A stretch of DNA of 64,000 nt from Bowmanella sp. JS7-9 (lineage in GTDB: Bacteria; Pseudomonadota; Gammaproteobacteria; Enterobacterales; Alteromonadaceae): positions 1 to 64,000 of the forward strand of contig NZ_JXSY01000013.1 of NCBI RefSeq assembly GCF_004329715.1. Direction: 5' to 3'. Numbering within the stretch: the first letter of the stretch is position 1; each line of letters starts with the position of its first letter. Shown in pieces: positions 10,097-20,489 of the stretch. Made by a program: the position numbers and the translations under genes. Under the pieces are notes generated by a model that was given only the letters and a program-made list of their open reading frames with translations, made no database searches and had not been told where the DNA came from.

Positions 10097-11440
10097 TTAC
10101 TGATTTTTTAAATAATCCGCTACCAAAAATGCCAGCTCTAACACCTGGTCGGCGTTCAGACGCGGATCACACTGGGTTTTGTAGCACTCCATTAAATCAG
10201 ACTCGCTGATTTTATACGCACCACCAACACATTCCGTCACGTGTTGCCCGGTCATTTCCAGATGGATCCCGCCGGCGTGAGAACTTTCCGCGCGGTGAAT
10301 CTGGAAGAACTGCATGATTTCACGCAGGATGTCGTCAAAGTTACGGGTTTTCAGACCATTGGAAGCACTGCGGGTATTGCCGTGCATCGGATCCGAACTC
10401 CACACCACATGACGCCCTTCGGCCTGTACGCGACGAATCAAGCGCGGAAGATTTTCTGCCAGATTGTCCGCGCCCATGCGGGTAATCAGTGTCACTCTGC
10501 CCGCTTTGTTAGCTGGGTTAAGTGCATCAATCATGCGGATCAGGTCATCTTCCTGGATAGTCGGACCAATCTTCACCCCAATTGGGTTATTGATGCCGCG
10601 GAAAAACTCCACATGGGCATGATCCAACTGGCGGGTACGCTCACCAATCCACAGCATGTGCGCTGAGCAGTCATACCAGGTATCGGTCAGTGTATCCTTG
10701 CGCGTCAGTGCCTGTTCATAATTCAGCAACAGTGCCTCATGGGAGGTATACAGCGAAGTCTCACGAATGGCTGGATGGGTATCGGAATTAATCCCGACTA
10801 CCGACATGAATTCCAGTGCATCGGTTAAACTGCTGGCCATGGCCTGATAGCGTTCTTTAAGCGGATTATTCTCCACAAACGCCATATTCCAGCGATTCAC
10901 TTCGTGCAAATCAGCCAAACCACCCTGCGCAAAGGCGCGCAACAGGTTAAGGGTCGATGCACTGCGGTGGTACGCCTCAATCAGACGATTTGGATCCGGG
11001 CGCCGGGCTGCTTCGTTAAATTCAAAACTGTTAATGATATCGCCACGATAACTAGGCAATGAAATACCGTCGCGGGTTTCAAAGTCACCACTACGCGGTT
11101 TCGCATACTGCCCGGCCATCCGCGCCACTTTGGTCACATGGCACTTACCGGCGAAGGTCAGCACAATGGCCATTTGCAGAATAACTTTAAAGGTATCGCG
11201 AATCTTCGGCGCGTTGAATTCATCAAACGACTCTGCGCAGTCGCCGCCTTGTAATAAAAAGCCATTGCCATTGGCAATATTGGCCAGCTCCGCATGTAAC
11301 TGCCGCGCTTCAGCAGCAAAGACCAGCGGAGGATACGATTTCAACCTGGCTTCAACGTCAGCCAATTGGGCCGCATCGTCATAGGTTGGTTGTTGCAGGA
11401 TCGGCTTTTGCCGCCAGCTATCCGGTTGCCAGTCGTTCAC
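10097..11440 (-). CDS. Class II 3-deoxy-7-phosphoheptulonate synthase
   Basis: 447 aa cytosolic enzyme condensing PEP and erythrose-4-phosphate, the first step of the shikimate pathway. A GTG start at 11440 has GAGGAA six to seven bases upstream and gives [10 protein letters not shown], the usual N terminus of this plant-type family; longer in-frame starts lack a ribosome site. Family blocks include [35 protein letters not shown], RPDPx[37 protein letters not shown] and [16 protein letters not shown]. Full length. Class II enzymes can be housekeeping or belong to secondary-metabolite clusters. A terminator separates it from the downstream operon. Confidence 0.93.
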   Translation of the reverse strand: MNDWQPDSWRQKPILQQPTYDDAAQLADVEARLKSYPPLVFAAEARQLHAELANIANGNGFLLQGGDCAESFDEFNAPKIRDTFKVILQMAIVLTFAGKCHVTKVARMAGQYAKPRSGDFETRDGISLPSYRGDIINSFEFNEAARRPDPNRLIEAYHRSASTLNLLRAFAQGGLADLHEVNRWNMAFVENNPLKERYQAMASSLTDALEFMSVVGINSDTHPAIRETSLYTSHEALLLNYEQALTRKDTLTDTWYDCSAHMLWIGERTRQLDHAHVEFFRGINNPIGVKIGPTIQEDDLIRMIDALNPANKAGRVTLITRMGADNLAENLPRLIRRVQAEGRHVVWSSDPMHGNTRSASNGLKTRNFDDILREIMQFFQIHRAESSHAGGIHLEMTGQHVTECVGGAYKISESDLMECYKTQCDPRLNADQVLELAFLVADYLKNQ

Positions 11441-11527
11441 GGGAAATTCCTCAGTTCGGTGATCCATCGGCGGGAAAAGGTGCCGATGACCAAACAATAC
11501 GCACCTCGCAGGGCATTTTCAACGCTG

Positions 11528-12277
11528 TTAAGGCCGACTTTGGTCTATCTGTCGCACAACTGGTTGAAAAACATCCAGCGGGCAGGCAAACACCTCACTT
11601 AACAGGCTGGCATTGAGCGTATCAGCAGGCTTTCCCTGCTTCACCAGTTGCCCTTGATCAAGCAGCAACACCTCATCTGCAAATCGTGCCGACAGCGCCA
11701 AATCGTGGCAACTCATCACAATCAGGTTACCTCGTTTGGCAAAATACTGTAACAGTGCGAGCAAACTGTGCTGATGACGAATATCCAGTCCCTGCATGGG
11801 TTCATCCAGCAGCAATAATCCATTACCGGCATTAAGCTGCGTGAGTAACGGCGCGAGTGTCATCGCCAGATGCACACGACGCTGTTCGCCGCCGGATAAT
11901 TGGTTAAAGGGTCGTGACCAGAATAAGTCGATTTCCAATGCCTGATTAAGCACATCCGGGCAGCGTTGTTGGCCGGCAAAAAACGCCATAACGTCGGCAA
12001 CAGTCAGGCTAAATGCAGTGTGCAGACCCTGCGCCTGATAACCGCGGATGGCGGTCAAATCTGCCGGACTTAACGAATCAAGCGGGATCTGGTTATAACT
12101 TACCTGCCCGCTATCTGGCGTTAATACACCGGCCAGCACAGACAACAAACTGCTCTTGCCCGCGCCATTTGGCCCAATTAGGTGCACACACCGGCCACCG
12201 GCAAGGGTCAACGAGATCTCCCGCAGGCGCTGCGCCAGGCAGATGCTATCCGCGTGCAACAAGTGCCTGACTCCCAC
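11528..12277 (-). CDS. btuD: Vitamin B12 ABC transporter ATP-binding protein
   Basis: ATPase subunit (about 249 aa) with Walker A (GPNGAGKSS), signature LSGGEQRR, Walker B (LLLLDEP) and the H-loop (SCHDLA). Sequence around HLIGPNGAGKS and QGLDxxHQ matches BtuD. The gene overlaps btuC by about 32 bases from a GTG at 12277. A TTG at 12262, preceded by GGAGTCAGG, would fit the family N terminus better, so the start is uncertain. With BtuC it should import cobalamin across the inner membrane. The binding protein BtuF is not in the window. Confidence 0.87.
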   Translation of the reverse strand: MGVRHLLHADSICLAQRLREISLTLAGGRCVHLIGPNGAGKSSLLSVLAGVLTPDSGQVSYNQIPLDSLSPADLTAIRGYQAQGLHTAFSLTVADVMAFFAGQQRCPDVLNQALEIDLFWSRPFNQLSGGEQRRVHLAMTLAPLLTQLNAGNGLLLLDEPMQGLDIRHQHSLLALLQYFAKRGNLIVMSCHDLALSARFADEVLLLDQGQLVKQGKPADTLNASLLSEVFACPLDVFQPVVRQIDQSRP

Positions 12278-13235
12278 GATTGCGGTACAGCACCCAGATA
12301 AACCATGGGGCCCCTAAACTGGCAGTGATCAAACTCACCGGCAATGGCATACCCTGATTGAGTCGGCTACACCACAGCACGAATAACATCAGCGCTGCGC
12401 CACTCAGAGCACAAAACGGCAATAAATAACGATGATCGTGCCCGACCAACTGGCGTAAACCGTGGGGCACCAACAAACCAATAAACGCTACCGAACCGGC
12501 CAAAGACACCGCAATCCCGACCAATAATGCGCTGCACAGCAGCATGATTTTTTCAAATCGGGGCAGATTAATCCCATGAATTCGTGCCTGCAGTGGGCCA
12601 AGGTAGAGCAAATTAAAGGCGGCGCGGCGCCACATCACATATCCCAGCACCGGCAACATTACCCCTGCGGCCGCCAGCGTTAATGGCAGATCGGCCTGAT
12701 CCAGACTGCCCATTAGCCAGAACGTCAGGTTACGTAGTGATTGTGCATCGGCAACCCAGAATAGCCAGGCAATGGCAGCACTGAGCAAGGTGGAAACCGC
12801 AATGCCAGCCAGAATTACCGCAGCCGGTGACAGATCGCCAATACGTCTGGCTAACAGGAAAATCACCAGGGTGCTGAACAATGCGCCGATAAAACATGCC
12901 AGTGGCAGCCAGTATACCGGCAGCGATATTCCCACACTGCCTAAGCCCAGCAGACATATCGCCGCCACAAAACTTGCGCCACTATTGATACCAATGATGC
13001 CGGGATCCGCTAACGGATTCGCCAGAATGATTTGCAGGGTTGCCGCGCTGGTGGTCAGTCCGGCACCGACCAATATGGCGGTCAGCACCTGTGGCAAACG
13101 CAGTTGCCAGATGATTTGGCCCTGAACGTCAGGGGCTAAGGAACCGGGTAATGCAGTAAACAGATAACTCAGTGCCAGCGCAACACATAGCCCGCATAGA
13201 AGCAGTAATGCCCTGGCATGGCGGTGTTCAGACAC
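12246..13235 (-). CDS. btuC: Vitamin B12 ABC transporter permease
   Basis: 329 aa FecCD-family permease with about ten membrane helices. Family motifs include RLPQVLTAILVGAGLTTSAATLQ, NPLADPGIIGINSGAS, LAGIAVSTL and VAFIGLLVPHGLRQLVGHDHR. It lies directly upstream of the ATPase btuD. The start overlaps the tyrosine phosphatase gene by eight bases, so all three genes are likely one operon. Assignment to B12 rather than an iron chelate rests on the BtuD-like partner. No cobalamin riboswitch was seen upstream. Confidence 0.87.
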   Translation of the reverse strand: MSEHRHARALLLLCGLCVALALSYLFTALPGSLAPDVQGQIIWQLRLPQVLTAILVGAGLTTSAATLQIILANPLADPGIIGINSGASFVAAICLLGLGSVGISLPVYWLPLACFIGALFSTLVIFLLARRIGDLSPAAVILAGIAVSTLLSAAIAWLFWVADAQSLRNLTFWLMGSLDQADLPLTLAAAGVMLPVLGYVMWRRAAFNLLYLGPLQARIHGINLPRFEKIMLLCSALLVGIAVSLAGSVAFIGLLVPHGLRQLVGHDHRYLLPFCALSGAALMLFVLWCSRLNQGMPLPVSLITASLGAPWFIWVLYRNRGSQALVARG

Positions 13236-13689
13236 GGGTTAAATGCTGTATTAGGCCATCACTGGCCTGCTCAATTAAATCCAGCACGTATTCAAACCCG
13301 CCAGTGCCGCCGTAGTAAGGATCAGGCACATGCTGCTCTTCAGCGTCGGCAAAGCTCAGGAATAAACGGATTTTGTGTTGATGATCTGGCGGGCATTTAC
13401 GCATTAGATCATCAAAATTTTGCTGGTCCATCGCCAGAATCAAATCGAAGCGATGAAAGTCATTGTCTTCCACACGGCGCGCATGCAGCCCGCTGAAATC
13501 ATATCCGCGGCGTTGTCCCGCTTCTGCGGAGCGCGGATCGGGTTTCGCCCCACGGTGATAGCCTTGTGTGCCGGCAGAGTCAATATCCAGTTTTAGTCCC
13601 GCATCACGGGCTTTATGGGTAAAAACGGCTTCTGCGGTAGGAGAACGGCAAATATTGCCTAAACAAACAAACAAGACAGAACGAATCAT
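13228..13689 (-). CDS. Low-molecular-weight protein tyrosine phosphatase
   Basis: 153 aa cytosolic phosphatase. The P-loop is VCLGNICRSP near the N terminus (CX5R with Cys nucleophile) and the acid/base Asp is in VPDPYYGG near the C terminus, both typical of the LMW-PTP family; length is normal. In this position it precedes btuC with an eight-base overlap. No capsule or kinase partner is nearby, so it is probably the general housekeeping copy rather than a Wzb of a polysaccharide locus. Confidence 0.9.
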   Translation of the reverse strand: MIRSVLFVCLGNICRSPTAEAVFTHKARDAGLKLDIDSAGTQGYHRGAKPDPRSAEAGQRRGYDFSGLHARRVEDNDFHRFDLILAMDQQNFDDLMRKCPPDHQHKIRLFLSFADAEEQHVPDPYYGGTGGFEYVLDLIEQASDGLIQHLTRV

Positions 13690-13762
13690 GGTAGCTGGCT
13701 TCCCGCCGATTTATATTTCGAAAACCGGATAGTAACCAGCCACCAAGAGATTGAAAAGCCTG

Positions 13763-14638
13763 TTAATTTAAATTTTGCAGGGCGGCGATCCGCTTATCCA
13801 GCGGCGGGTGACTCATTAACAACTCGCTGATACTGCGTTTATTGATAATACCCAGTGCCATCATCGTGCCATCCAGTTGCGATTCCTGGCTCATTTTCAG
13901 GCGTTTCAGGGCACCAATCATCTTATTGCGCCCCACTAAGCGCGCAGAGCCTGCATCGGCGCGAAACTCGCGTTGACGGCTGAACCACATCAGAATAAAG
14001 CTGGCCAGGAAACCCAATACTAGTTCCAGCACCATCACAATCCCATAATACGCAAAGGTGCCGAGCCCTTCGCCACTATTGTTGTTGCCTCGGGTAGCGT
14101 TATTGATTGCACCAGCAATTAAACGGGCGGCAAAAATTACGAAGGTATTGATGATGCCCTGCAGCAAGGTCATGGTGACCATATCACCATTGGCAATGTG
14201 GCTGACTTCGTGGGCCAAAACCGCTTCCACTTCGTCGCGGCTCATATTGTCTAGCAGTCCGGTCGACACCGCGACCAGTGCATCATTACGGTTGGCGCCG
14301 GTGGCGAACGCATTCATATCCGGTGACTGATACATCGCCACTTCCGGCATACCAATGCCTGCTTGCTGCGCCTGACGGCGTACGGTATCGACTAACCAGC
14401 GCTCAGTGTCATTGCGCGGTGTCTCAATCACATACGCACCCACGCTGCGCTTGGCCATCCATTTCGACATCAACAGTGAGATAAACGCACCACCAAAACC
14501 AAAGATACTGGCAAAGACCAACAGGCCGCCGGTGTTGTCCATGCGCAAGCCGGTAAAGGCAAACACAATATTCATCACCATACTGAGTACCAGAATCACT
14601 GCCAGGTTAGTGGCAATAAATAACATCACGCGTTTCAT
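13763..14638 (-). CDS. htpX: Membrane zinc metalloprotease HtpX
   Basis: 291 aa inner-membrane M48 peptidase acting in membrane-protein quality control. The start at 14638 ([15 protein letters not shown]) follows GAGGAA and matches E. coli HtpX. Two N-terminal membrane segments precede the catalytic HEVSH motif ([17 protein letters not shown]), with a second pair of membrane segments after it and the downstream Glu ligand in [10 protein letters not shown]. It ends with the family [12 protein letters not shown] block. Monocistronic; divergent from pepE. Confidence 0.94.
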   Translation of the reverse strand: MKRVMLFIATNLAVILVLSMVMNIVFAFTGLRMDNTGGLLVFASIFGFGGAFISLLMSKWMAKRSVGAYVIETPRNDTERWLVDTVRRQAQQAGIGMPEVAMYQSPDMNAFATGANRNDALVAVSTGLLDNMSRDEVEAVLAHEVSHIANGDMVTMTLLQGIINTFVIFAARLIAGAINNATRGNNNSGEGLGTFAYYGIVMVLELVLGFLASFILMWFSRQREFRADAGSARLVGRNKMIGALKRLKMSQESQLDGTMMALGIINKRSISELLMSHPPLDKRIAALQNLN

Positions 14639-14771
14639 AGATTCCTCGGTTAACAACGTCGTCTCGCCCTATTTTGTGGGCAATTTGCCAATTATCAAGG
14701 TGATAAACTGTCAACAAATGTGTCACCAAGTTGTTATACTCAGCCCACTGCTATTTCTATTTGCTAACCCC

Positions 14772-15467
14772 ATGAATTTATTATTGTTAAGTAGCTCCCG
14801 CGCCGGTAACACCGGTTATCTGGAACATGCCCGCCCGCTGATCAACGACCATCTCAATGGCATCACCGATGTGTTGTTTATTCCTTTTGCCGGCGTCACC
14901 ATTGACTGGGACACCTACACACTGACTGTGCAGGATGCTTTGCCCGAACTGACTATTCACGGTATTCATCAGTGTGAAGATGCCAAAACCGCCGTGCAGC
15001 AGGCTAAGGCCGTGCTAATTGGCGGCGGAAATACCTTCAATTTACTTAACGAACTGTATAAACAGGATTTGATTCAGGTATTGCGCGAGCGCTGCGCTGC
15101 CGGCATGCCTTATATCGGCTGGAGCGCGGGATCGAATGTAGCCGGGTTCAGCATTCGCACCACTAACGATATGCCGATTATCCAACCGCCGTCCTTCGAT
15201 GCGCTGCAGTTTTTGCCGTTTCAGCTCAACCCACACTACAGCGATTATCAGCCTGAAGGTTTCCATGGTGAAACCCGCGCTCAGCGCCTTGCTGAATTTA
15301 TGCGAGTCGATCCGGATATGCCCGTGGTTGCCATTCGTGAAGGCAGCGGCTTAAAACTGCACAAGGATCAGTTACGACTGGTGGGTGACAAACCCGGCGT
15401 GATTTTCCACGCTGGCCGTCAGTTAGACATCGAAGCAGGCTGCGATTTGTCAGAATTGCTCGGTTGA
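14772..15467 (+). CDS. pepE: Dipeptidase E (alpha-aspartyl dipeptidase)
   Basis: 231 aa cytosolic serine peptidase (S51) cleaving Asp-X dipeptides. The ATG at 14772 gives MNLLLLSSSRAGNTGYL, the family N terminus; the reading frame stays open about 360 bases further upstream over the htpX start but that part is non-homologous. The nucleophile Ser lies in IGWSAGSNVA and the His in FQLNPHYSD; PFAG and GGGNTFNLL motifs also match. Length equals E. coli PepE. Its stop lies one base from the bioD stop (convergent). Confidence 0.93.
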   Translation: MNLLLLSSSRAGNTGYLEHARPLINDHLNGITDVLFIPFAGVTIDWDTYTLTVQDALPELTIHGIHQCEDAKTAVQQAKAVLIGGGNTFNLLNELYKQDLIQVLRERCAAGMPYIGWSAGSNVAGFSIRTTNDMPIIQPPSFDALQFLPFQLNPHYSDYQPEGFHGETRAQRLAEFMRVDPDMPVVAIREGSGLKLHKDQLRLVGDKPGVIFHAGRQLDIEAGCDLSELLG

Positions 15468-15468
15468 C

Positions 15469-16128
15469 TTACAGCAGTGGTACGGTATCCAGATAAGGCA
15501 ACGCCTCCGCCGGAGTCGCCACATTCGGCACTGTACCCAGCCTTGGCGCATTGAGTAACCGTTCCAGTGCGCGAATATTTTCCTCCACAAACGGCATATC
15601 TTTATCCAGCATATTCGCCACCCAGCCGCGTAGCCTGAGTCCATCATTGCGAATAGCTTCGGCCGTCAGGCGCGCGTGATTCAGACAACCGAGGCGCATC
15701 GACACGACCAGTACCACATCCATGTTTTCAGCAATCGCCAGATCGGATAAGAAACAATCATTGTTCAGCGGTGTTCGCCAGCCCCCTGCTCCTTCGGTCA
15801 GGATCACATCAGGTTGCATGGTGGTAAGCTGACTGTAGGCCGTGAGCAACGGCGTCAGGCCAAATTGCATACCGTGTTTTTGCGCCGCCAGATGCGGTGC
15901 CACGGCTTCATGTACAAACAACGGGTTCACCTGCTGGTAAGTCAGAGGGAGTGAGCTTTGCGCCATTAATTCCAGTGCATCCGGATTGCCGTTCGAATCG
16001 CCACCGGCGGCAACTGGCTTAAAGCCGACCACACTTAACCTGCGCTGACGCAGAGACTGCATAATCGCCGAACTGATAAAGGTTTTGCCCACTTCGGTAT
16101 CCGTACCGGTAATAAATAGCTTACGCAT
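15469..16128 (-). CDS. bioD: Dethiobiotin synthetase
   Basis: 219 aa; ATP-dependent carboxylation of DAPA to dethiobiotin. P-loop FITGTDTEVGKTFIS at the N terminus, substrate Lys in GFKPVAAGG, and the EGAGGWRTPL loop. Last gene of bioBFCD; start overlaps bioC by eight bases. Confidence 0.95.
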   Translation of the reverse strand: MRKLFITGTDTEVGKTFISSAIMQSLRQRRLSVVGFKPVAAGGDSNGNPDALELMAQSSLPLTYQQVNPLFVHEAVAPHLAAQKHGMQFGLTPLLTAYSQLTTMQPDVILTEGAGGWRTPLNNDCFLSDLAIAENMDVVLVVSMRLGCLNHARLTAEAIRNDGLRLRGWVANMLDKDMPFVEENIRALERLLNAPRLGTVPNVATPAEALPYLDTVPLL

Positions 16129-16906
16129 CCTGATTGATTTCCATCTTGCTAAAGGTAAAAAAGCTCACTTCATAGGTGAGCGGTAAACGCCCATCCTGAT
16201 CGCGCAGGCGCTCGTAACAACGCACAAACTCTTTTAATTCACTGCGCGATAGCGGCGCGACAGAGTCTCTGGTAGCGACCGCTCCAGCACCAATTTCTCT
16301 AATAGAATCAAACATTTCGCTCACTGACAAGTGATACGTGGTGTATTGGCGAATATCACAGTTAACCTCAAGCCCAACGCTCTGCAACGCCTGTTGCCAG
16401 CGACTGGCAGGCATAAAGCCAACCATACGCGCGGGACTGTTGCGCCAACAATGCTGCCATTGTGGGAAGGAACCGGCAGTCATAATCGTGACCACCCCAC
16501 ATCCACCCGGTGCCAGTATTCGCGCAATTTCAGCCGCAACGGTTTCAGGTTCACGGCTCCATTGCAGTACCATGGATGAAAACACCCTGGCACATTGCCC
16601 GCTCGCCAATGGCAGCGACTCGGCATCACCGCACAGCCAGCCAATCGTATCGCCATGTTGTTGCTTCGCGTAATCCAGCATACCCAACGCCAAATCCAGT
16701 CCAACCACACGACGGTGATGGCGACGCAATAATGCGGTAACACGGCCGGTCCCCGCGCCAATATCCAGCAAGACACCATCACTGACCGGTAACAGGCTGG
16801 CCGCCTGCTGCCCAATCAACCATTGCACCTGGGCTAATGCGTCGTAATCACCGGCGTGACGGCCAAATTGTTGGGCAATGCGCTGTTTCAACGCCACATC
16901 ACTCAT
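16121..16906 (-). CDS. bioC: Malonyl-ACP O-methyltransferase
   Basis: 261 aa class I SAM methyltransferase that caps malonyl-ACP to start pimelate synthesis. The ATG at 16906 overlaps the bioF stop as ATGA and is preferred over a GTG nine bases earlier. SAM motif I reads LLDIGAGTGRVTALL; motif II region VFSSMVLQWSREPE is typical of BioC. BioH (the esterase partner) is not in the window. Confidence 0.93.
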   Translation of the reverse strand: MSDVALKQRIAQQFGRHAGDYDALAQVQWLIGQQAASLLPVSDGVLLDIGAGTGRVTALLRRHHRRVVGLDLALGMLDYAKQQHGDTIGWLCGDAESLPLASGQCARVFSSMVLQWSREPETVAAEIARILAPGGCGVVTIMTAGSFPQWQHCWRNSPARMVGFMPASRWQQALQSVGLEVNCDIRQYTTYHLSVSEMFDSIREIGAGAVATRDSVAPLSRSELKEFVRCYERLRDQDGRLPLTYEVSFFTFSKMEINQDA

Positions 16907-18060
16907 GCTGTCCACGCCTTACCAATCTTTTCAATTAACTGATTGATTTCATTATGGTTATGCAGCGCATTAAGCGTTATGCGTAACCTCTCCGTACCTT
17001 TTGACACGGTCGGAGAACGCATCGCGCCTACTAAAAACCCGTTCTGTTTGAGCATTGATGCGATTGTCATCACACGCTGATTGTCTCCAACCACAATCGG
17101 CTGAATTGCACTGTCTGATGGCATCAATTTAAGTCCGGCAAGCTCTGCTCGATGACGAAAGTGCGCAATATTTTGCTGTAATGCGGTACGCCGCCATGCA
17201 TCACTTTTCACCAAATCGACAGCATGCAACGTGGCAAGCGCCTGATGCGCCGGCATGTGGGTACTGTAGATATAATGACGCGCACTGTTGCGGATAAAAT
17301 CAATCACTTCGGCACTGGCGGCGACAAATGCACCCGAGGTGCCAAGCGCTTTGCCAAACGTGCCCATCAGGATAGCGACCTGTGAAGATGATAACCCTTG
17401 CTGATGACATGCACCGCGCCCCTGCTCACCACACACACCCAGACTGTGGGCTTCATCCACCACCAGCCAGGCGCCGTGATGACCGGTAACCTTGGCCAGT
17501 TCAGCTAACGGGGCTGTATCACCGTCCATGCTGAAAATCCCTTCGGTCAATACCAGCATATCTTCGCTCTGGGCGTTCAGCAGACGATTTAACTGCGCGG
17601 GATCGTTATGGGCAAAGCGGCGAAATGGCCGCCCGGACTGTTGCATCCCTTCAATACAGGATGCATGGATCAGTTTGTCCGCGAAAAAGCGAATATCGCC
17701 TTGCGCCAGTGCACTGCAAATGGCCTGATTAGCGGCAAACCCACTGTTAAACAACATTACAGATTCATAACCCAGCCACTGGGCAAGTGCCTGTTCCAGC
17801 GCAAGATGGGCATCGGTATAACCGCATACCAGCGGGCTGGCGCTGGCGCTGGGTGGAGTGTCGTTCAGCGCCTGTTGCCAGGCCTCACGTAACGACTCTG
17901 ACTGGCCAATCCCCAAATAATCATTACTGGCAAAGTTGCACAGGCGGTGACCTTCAATTGCCAGCTGATTAGGCGCAAGCCACTTAACCGGCTGGGTTTG
18001 GCGATAAAGCCCATCTTCGCGGCGTTGCGCCAGCTGGCGGGCAATGAATTCAAACGCCAT
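16903..18060 (-). CDS. bioF: 8-amino-7-oxononanoate synthase
   Basis: 385 aa PLP enzyme condensing pimeloyl-ACP and alanine. PLP lysine in LMGTFGKALGTSGAF; DEAHSLGVCGEQGRG, FNSGFAANQA and NDYLG motifs all present. Start overlaps the bioB stop by one base (TAATG). Confidence 0.95.
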   Translation of the reverse strand: MAFEFIARQLAQRREDGLYRQTQPVKWLAPNQLAIEGHRLCNFASNDYLGIGQSESLREAWQQALNDTPPSASASPLVCGYTDAHLALEQALAQWLGYESVMLFNSGFAANQAICSALAQGDIRFFADKLIHASCIEGMQQSGRPFRRFAHNDPAQLNRLLNAQSEDMLVLTEGIFSMDGDTAPLAELAKVTGHHGAWLVVDEAHSLGVCGEQGRGACHQQGLSSSQVAILMGTFGKALGTSGAFVAASAEVIDFIRNSARHYIYSTHMPAHQALATLHAVDLVKSDAWRRTALQQNIAHFRHRAELAGLKLMPSDSAIQPIVVGDNQRVMTIASMLKQNGFLVGAMRSPTVSKGTERLRITLNALHNHNEINQLIEKIGKAWTA

Positions 18061-19112
18061 TAACGCCCTGCTGCGTCATAAAACAGCGCAGGCTCGCTTT
18101 GCTCGGCAATGGACTCACGGATCACCTGTTCATGCACCGCATCGTCGAAGCCACGATGTGGCTCTGGCGTGATCCCCAGGCGATTAAATAACTGTTGATC
18201 CTCATTGGCTTCCGGGTTCGGCGTGGTCAGCAATTTGCAGCCATAAAACACAGAATTCGCACCTGCCATAAAGCACAGCGCCTGCAGTTCGTCGCTCATG
18301 CCTTCACGCCCGGCTGACAAACGCACATGAGAGTGCGGCATCATGATGCGTGCCACCGCAATGGTGCGGACAAATTCAAACGGATCCAGATCTTTCTCAG
18401 ACTCAAGAGGCGTACCGCCAACTTTAACCAGCATGTTGATGGGAACCGATTCAGGATGTGCCGGCAGATTAGCCAACTGCACCAGCAACCCGCTGCGATC
18501 GCTGGCGCTCTCACCCATTCCCACAATACCGCCGGAACACACTTTCATGCCCGCATCACGGACATTTTCAAGGGTGTTTAACCGATCCGCATAGGTACGG
18601 GTAGTAATAATCTCACCGTAGAATTCAGGCGAGGTATCCAGATTGTGATTGTAATAATCCAGTCCGGCCTGACTGAGCATGGCTGCCTGCTCTTTACTCA
18701 GCATACCGAGCGTCATGCATGTCTCCAGCCCAAGGGCTTTCACACCTTTGACCATCTCCAGAATGTAAGGCATGTCGCGATCTTTCGGGTTACGCCAGGC
18801 TGCGCCCATACAGAAACGGGTTGAACCCTGTGATTTAGCGCGCTCGGCCTCTTCCAGTACCTTTTGCACTTCCAGTAAACGCTCTTTTTCCAACCCGGTG
18901 TCGTAGCGCGCACTTTGCGGGCAATATTTGCAATCTTCCGGACAGGCGCCTGTTTTGATTGAAAGCAGTGTGCTGACCTGTACGTGGTTTGGATTAAAAT
19001 GCTGACGATGCACAGTCTGCGCCTGAAATAACAAATCATTAAACGGCAGTGCGAAAAGTTGGTTTACTTCTGCCACTGTCCAGTCGTGGCGTACGGGGGA
19101 TTGAGCTGTCAT
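18060..19112 (-). CDS. bioB: Biotin synthase
   Basis: 350 aa radical-SAM enzyme inserting sulfur into dethiobiotin. The radical-SAM cluster motif [11 protein letters not shown] (CxxxCxxC) follows LLSIKTGA. Other family blocks are [35 protein letters not shown] and the Arg in VRLSAGRE. First gene of the bioBFCD operon, transcribed away from bioA under the BirA operator at 19166-19198. Confidence 0.96.
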   Translation of the reverse strand: MTAQSPVRHDWTVAEVNQLFALPFNDLLFQAQTVHRQHFNPNHVQVSTLLSIKTGACPEDCKYCPQSARYDTGLEKERLLEVQKVLEEAERAKSQGSTRFCMGAAWRNPKDRDMPYILEMVKGVKALGLETCMTLGMLSKEQAAMLSQAGLDYYNHNLDTSPEFYGEIITTRTYADRLNTLENVRDAGMKVCSGGIVGMGESASDRSGLLVQLANLPAHPESVPINMLVKVGGTPLESEKDLDPFEFVRTIAVARIMMPHSHVRLSAGREGMSDELQALCFMAGANSVFYGCKLLTTPNPEANEDQQLFNRLGITPEPHRGFDDAVHEQVIRESIAEQSEPALFYDAAGR

Positions 19113-19165
19113 AGCAGGCCTTTACTTGGTGCGAATGCTGGCTTAGTCTATGGCCACCCTTAACG

Positions 19166-19198
19166 ATGTCAACCTTGTAATTTTTCCAAGGTTTACAT
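19166..19198. promoter_or_regulatory. BirA (biotin repressor) operator
   Basis: ATGTCAACC and GGTTTACAT are separated by exactly 15 bases, matching the BirA half-site arrangement (TTGTAAACC-N15-GGTTTACAA in E. coli). It sits in the bioB-bioA divergent gap, so biotin-bound BirA should repress both directions. Confidence 0.88.
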
Positions 19199-19218
19199 CT
19201 GACTATTATTTGAGCTTC

Positions 19219-20481
19219 GTGGATTTACAATTCGACCAACGCCACATCTGGCATCCCTATACCTCTGCCTTGTCTCCGCTACCCTGCTACGGCGTAACCC
19301 ATGCCGATGGTGTGTATTTGCATCTTGAGGATGGGCGTCAACTGGTCGATGGTATGTCCTCCTGGTGGGCTGCCATTCATGGTTATAACCACCCCCGTCT
19401 GAACGCCGCAGTCAAAGCGCAGGTGGACAAAATGTCCCACGTGATGTTTGGCGGGTTAACCCACGAACCGGCCATTGAGTTATGCAAAAAATTGCTGGAT
19501 ATGGCGCCAAGCGGATTGAACCGGGTATTTTTAGCCGACTCTGGCTCGGTGGCGGTAGAAGTGGCGATGAAAATGGCTATTCAATACTGGGCTTGTCAGG
19601 GCAATACCAGTAAACATCGTTTTGTTACCGTCAGAAATGGTTACCACGGCGACACCTTCAACGCCATGTCGGTATGTGATCCGGTTAATGGCATGCACAG
19701 TTTGTTCAGCAAAGCGCTGAGTCCGCAACTGTTCGCCCCTGCACCGCAAACCCGCTTTGGCCATGCCTGGAATGAAGATGATTTCAGTCCCATGGTTGAG
19801 TTGGTCGAGCGCCACCACCATGAAATTGCCGCATTGATCATTGAACCTGTGGTGCAAGGGGCTGGTGGTATGCGGTTGTACCACCCCACGTATCTGCAGC
19901 GTTGCCGACAATTGTGTGATCAGTACGATATTTTGCTAATTGCTGATGAAATCGCCACCGGCTTTGGTCGCACCGGCGAATTGTTTGGCTGCGATCACGC
20001 GCAAATCAGTCCGGATATTATGTGTTTAGGCAAAGCACTGACCGGCGGGTATATGACGCTGGCGGCGACCCTGTGCAGTGAAGATGTGGCATCTGGCGTC
20101 TGTCAGGGGCAGCCCGGTGTCTTTATGCATGGCCCCACCTTTATGGGCAATCCACTGGCCTGTGCAGTGGCCTGCGCGAGTTTAGACATTCTTAATGAAA
20201 ACCACTGGCAGCAACAGGTACAGCAGATTGAACAACAGCTAAAACATGAGCTCGCCCCGTGCAAAACGCTGCAAAGCGTTGCTGATGTGCGGGTGTTAGG
20301 GGCAATTGGTGTGGTGGAAACCCGTCAACCGGTGGATATGGCGAAAATTCAGCGTCAGTTTGTCGAATTGGGCGTGTGGCTCCGGCCCTTTGGCAAACTG
20401 GTGTATGTCATGCCGCCATACATCGTCACCCCGGCGCAACTCAGTCAGCTAACCAGTGCCATCTTTAAGGTATTAAGTTAA
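19219..20481 (+). CDS. bioA: Adenosylmethionine-8-amino-7-oxononanoate aminotransferase
   Basis: 420 aa PLP aminotransferase converting KAPA to DAPA. The frame is open from 19150, but that start would put the BirA operator inside the gene. A GTG at 19219 ([16 protein letters not shown]) or TTG at 19210 matches the E. coli N terminus. Motifs: [46 protein letters not shown] Lys in [25 protein letters not shown]. Divergent from bioB. Confidence 0.95.
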   Translation: MDLQFDQRHIWHPYTSALSPLPCYGVTHADGVYLHLEDGRQLVDGMSSWWAAIHGYNHPRLNAAVKAQVDKMSHVMFGGLTHEPAIELCKKLLDMAPSGLNRVFLADSGSVAVEVAMKMAIQYWACQGNTSKHRFVTVRNGYHGDTFNAMSVCDPVNGMHSLFSKALSPQLFAPAPQTRFGHAWNEDDFSPMVELVERHHHEIAALIIEPVVQGAGGMRLYHPTYLQRCRQLCDQYDILLIADEIATGFGRTGELFGCDHAQISPDIMCLGKALTGGYMTLAATLCSEDVASGVCQGQPGVFMHGPTFMGNPLACAVACASLDILNENHWQQQVQQIEQQLKHELAPCKTLQSVADVRVLGAIGVVETRQPVDMAKIQRQFVELGVWLRPFGKLVYVMPPYIVTPAQLSQLTSAIFKVLS

Positions 20482-20489
20482 CGCGGCGT

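Noticed and set aside
10034-11440. DAHP synthase as a member of the acyl operon
   Set aside because: A terminator-like hairpin separates the units, and class II DAHP synthases can be housekeeping. It is listed separately, with only a low-interest finding.
13690-13762. Cobalamin riboswitch ahead of the btu operon
   Set aside because: The gap upstream of the phosphatase gene is only about 73 bp and lacks the B12 box; nothing supporting was seen.
14406-14771. Upstream extension of pepE by about 122 codons
   Set aside because: The extension overlaps htpX on the other strand and lacks family similarity; the ATG at 14772 gives the normal PepE N terminus and length.
19150-19218. Earlier bioA start
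   Set aside because: It would place the BirA operator inside the gene; the family N terminus begins near [16 protein letters not shown].
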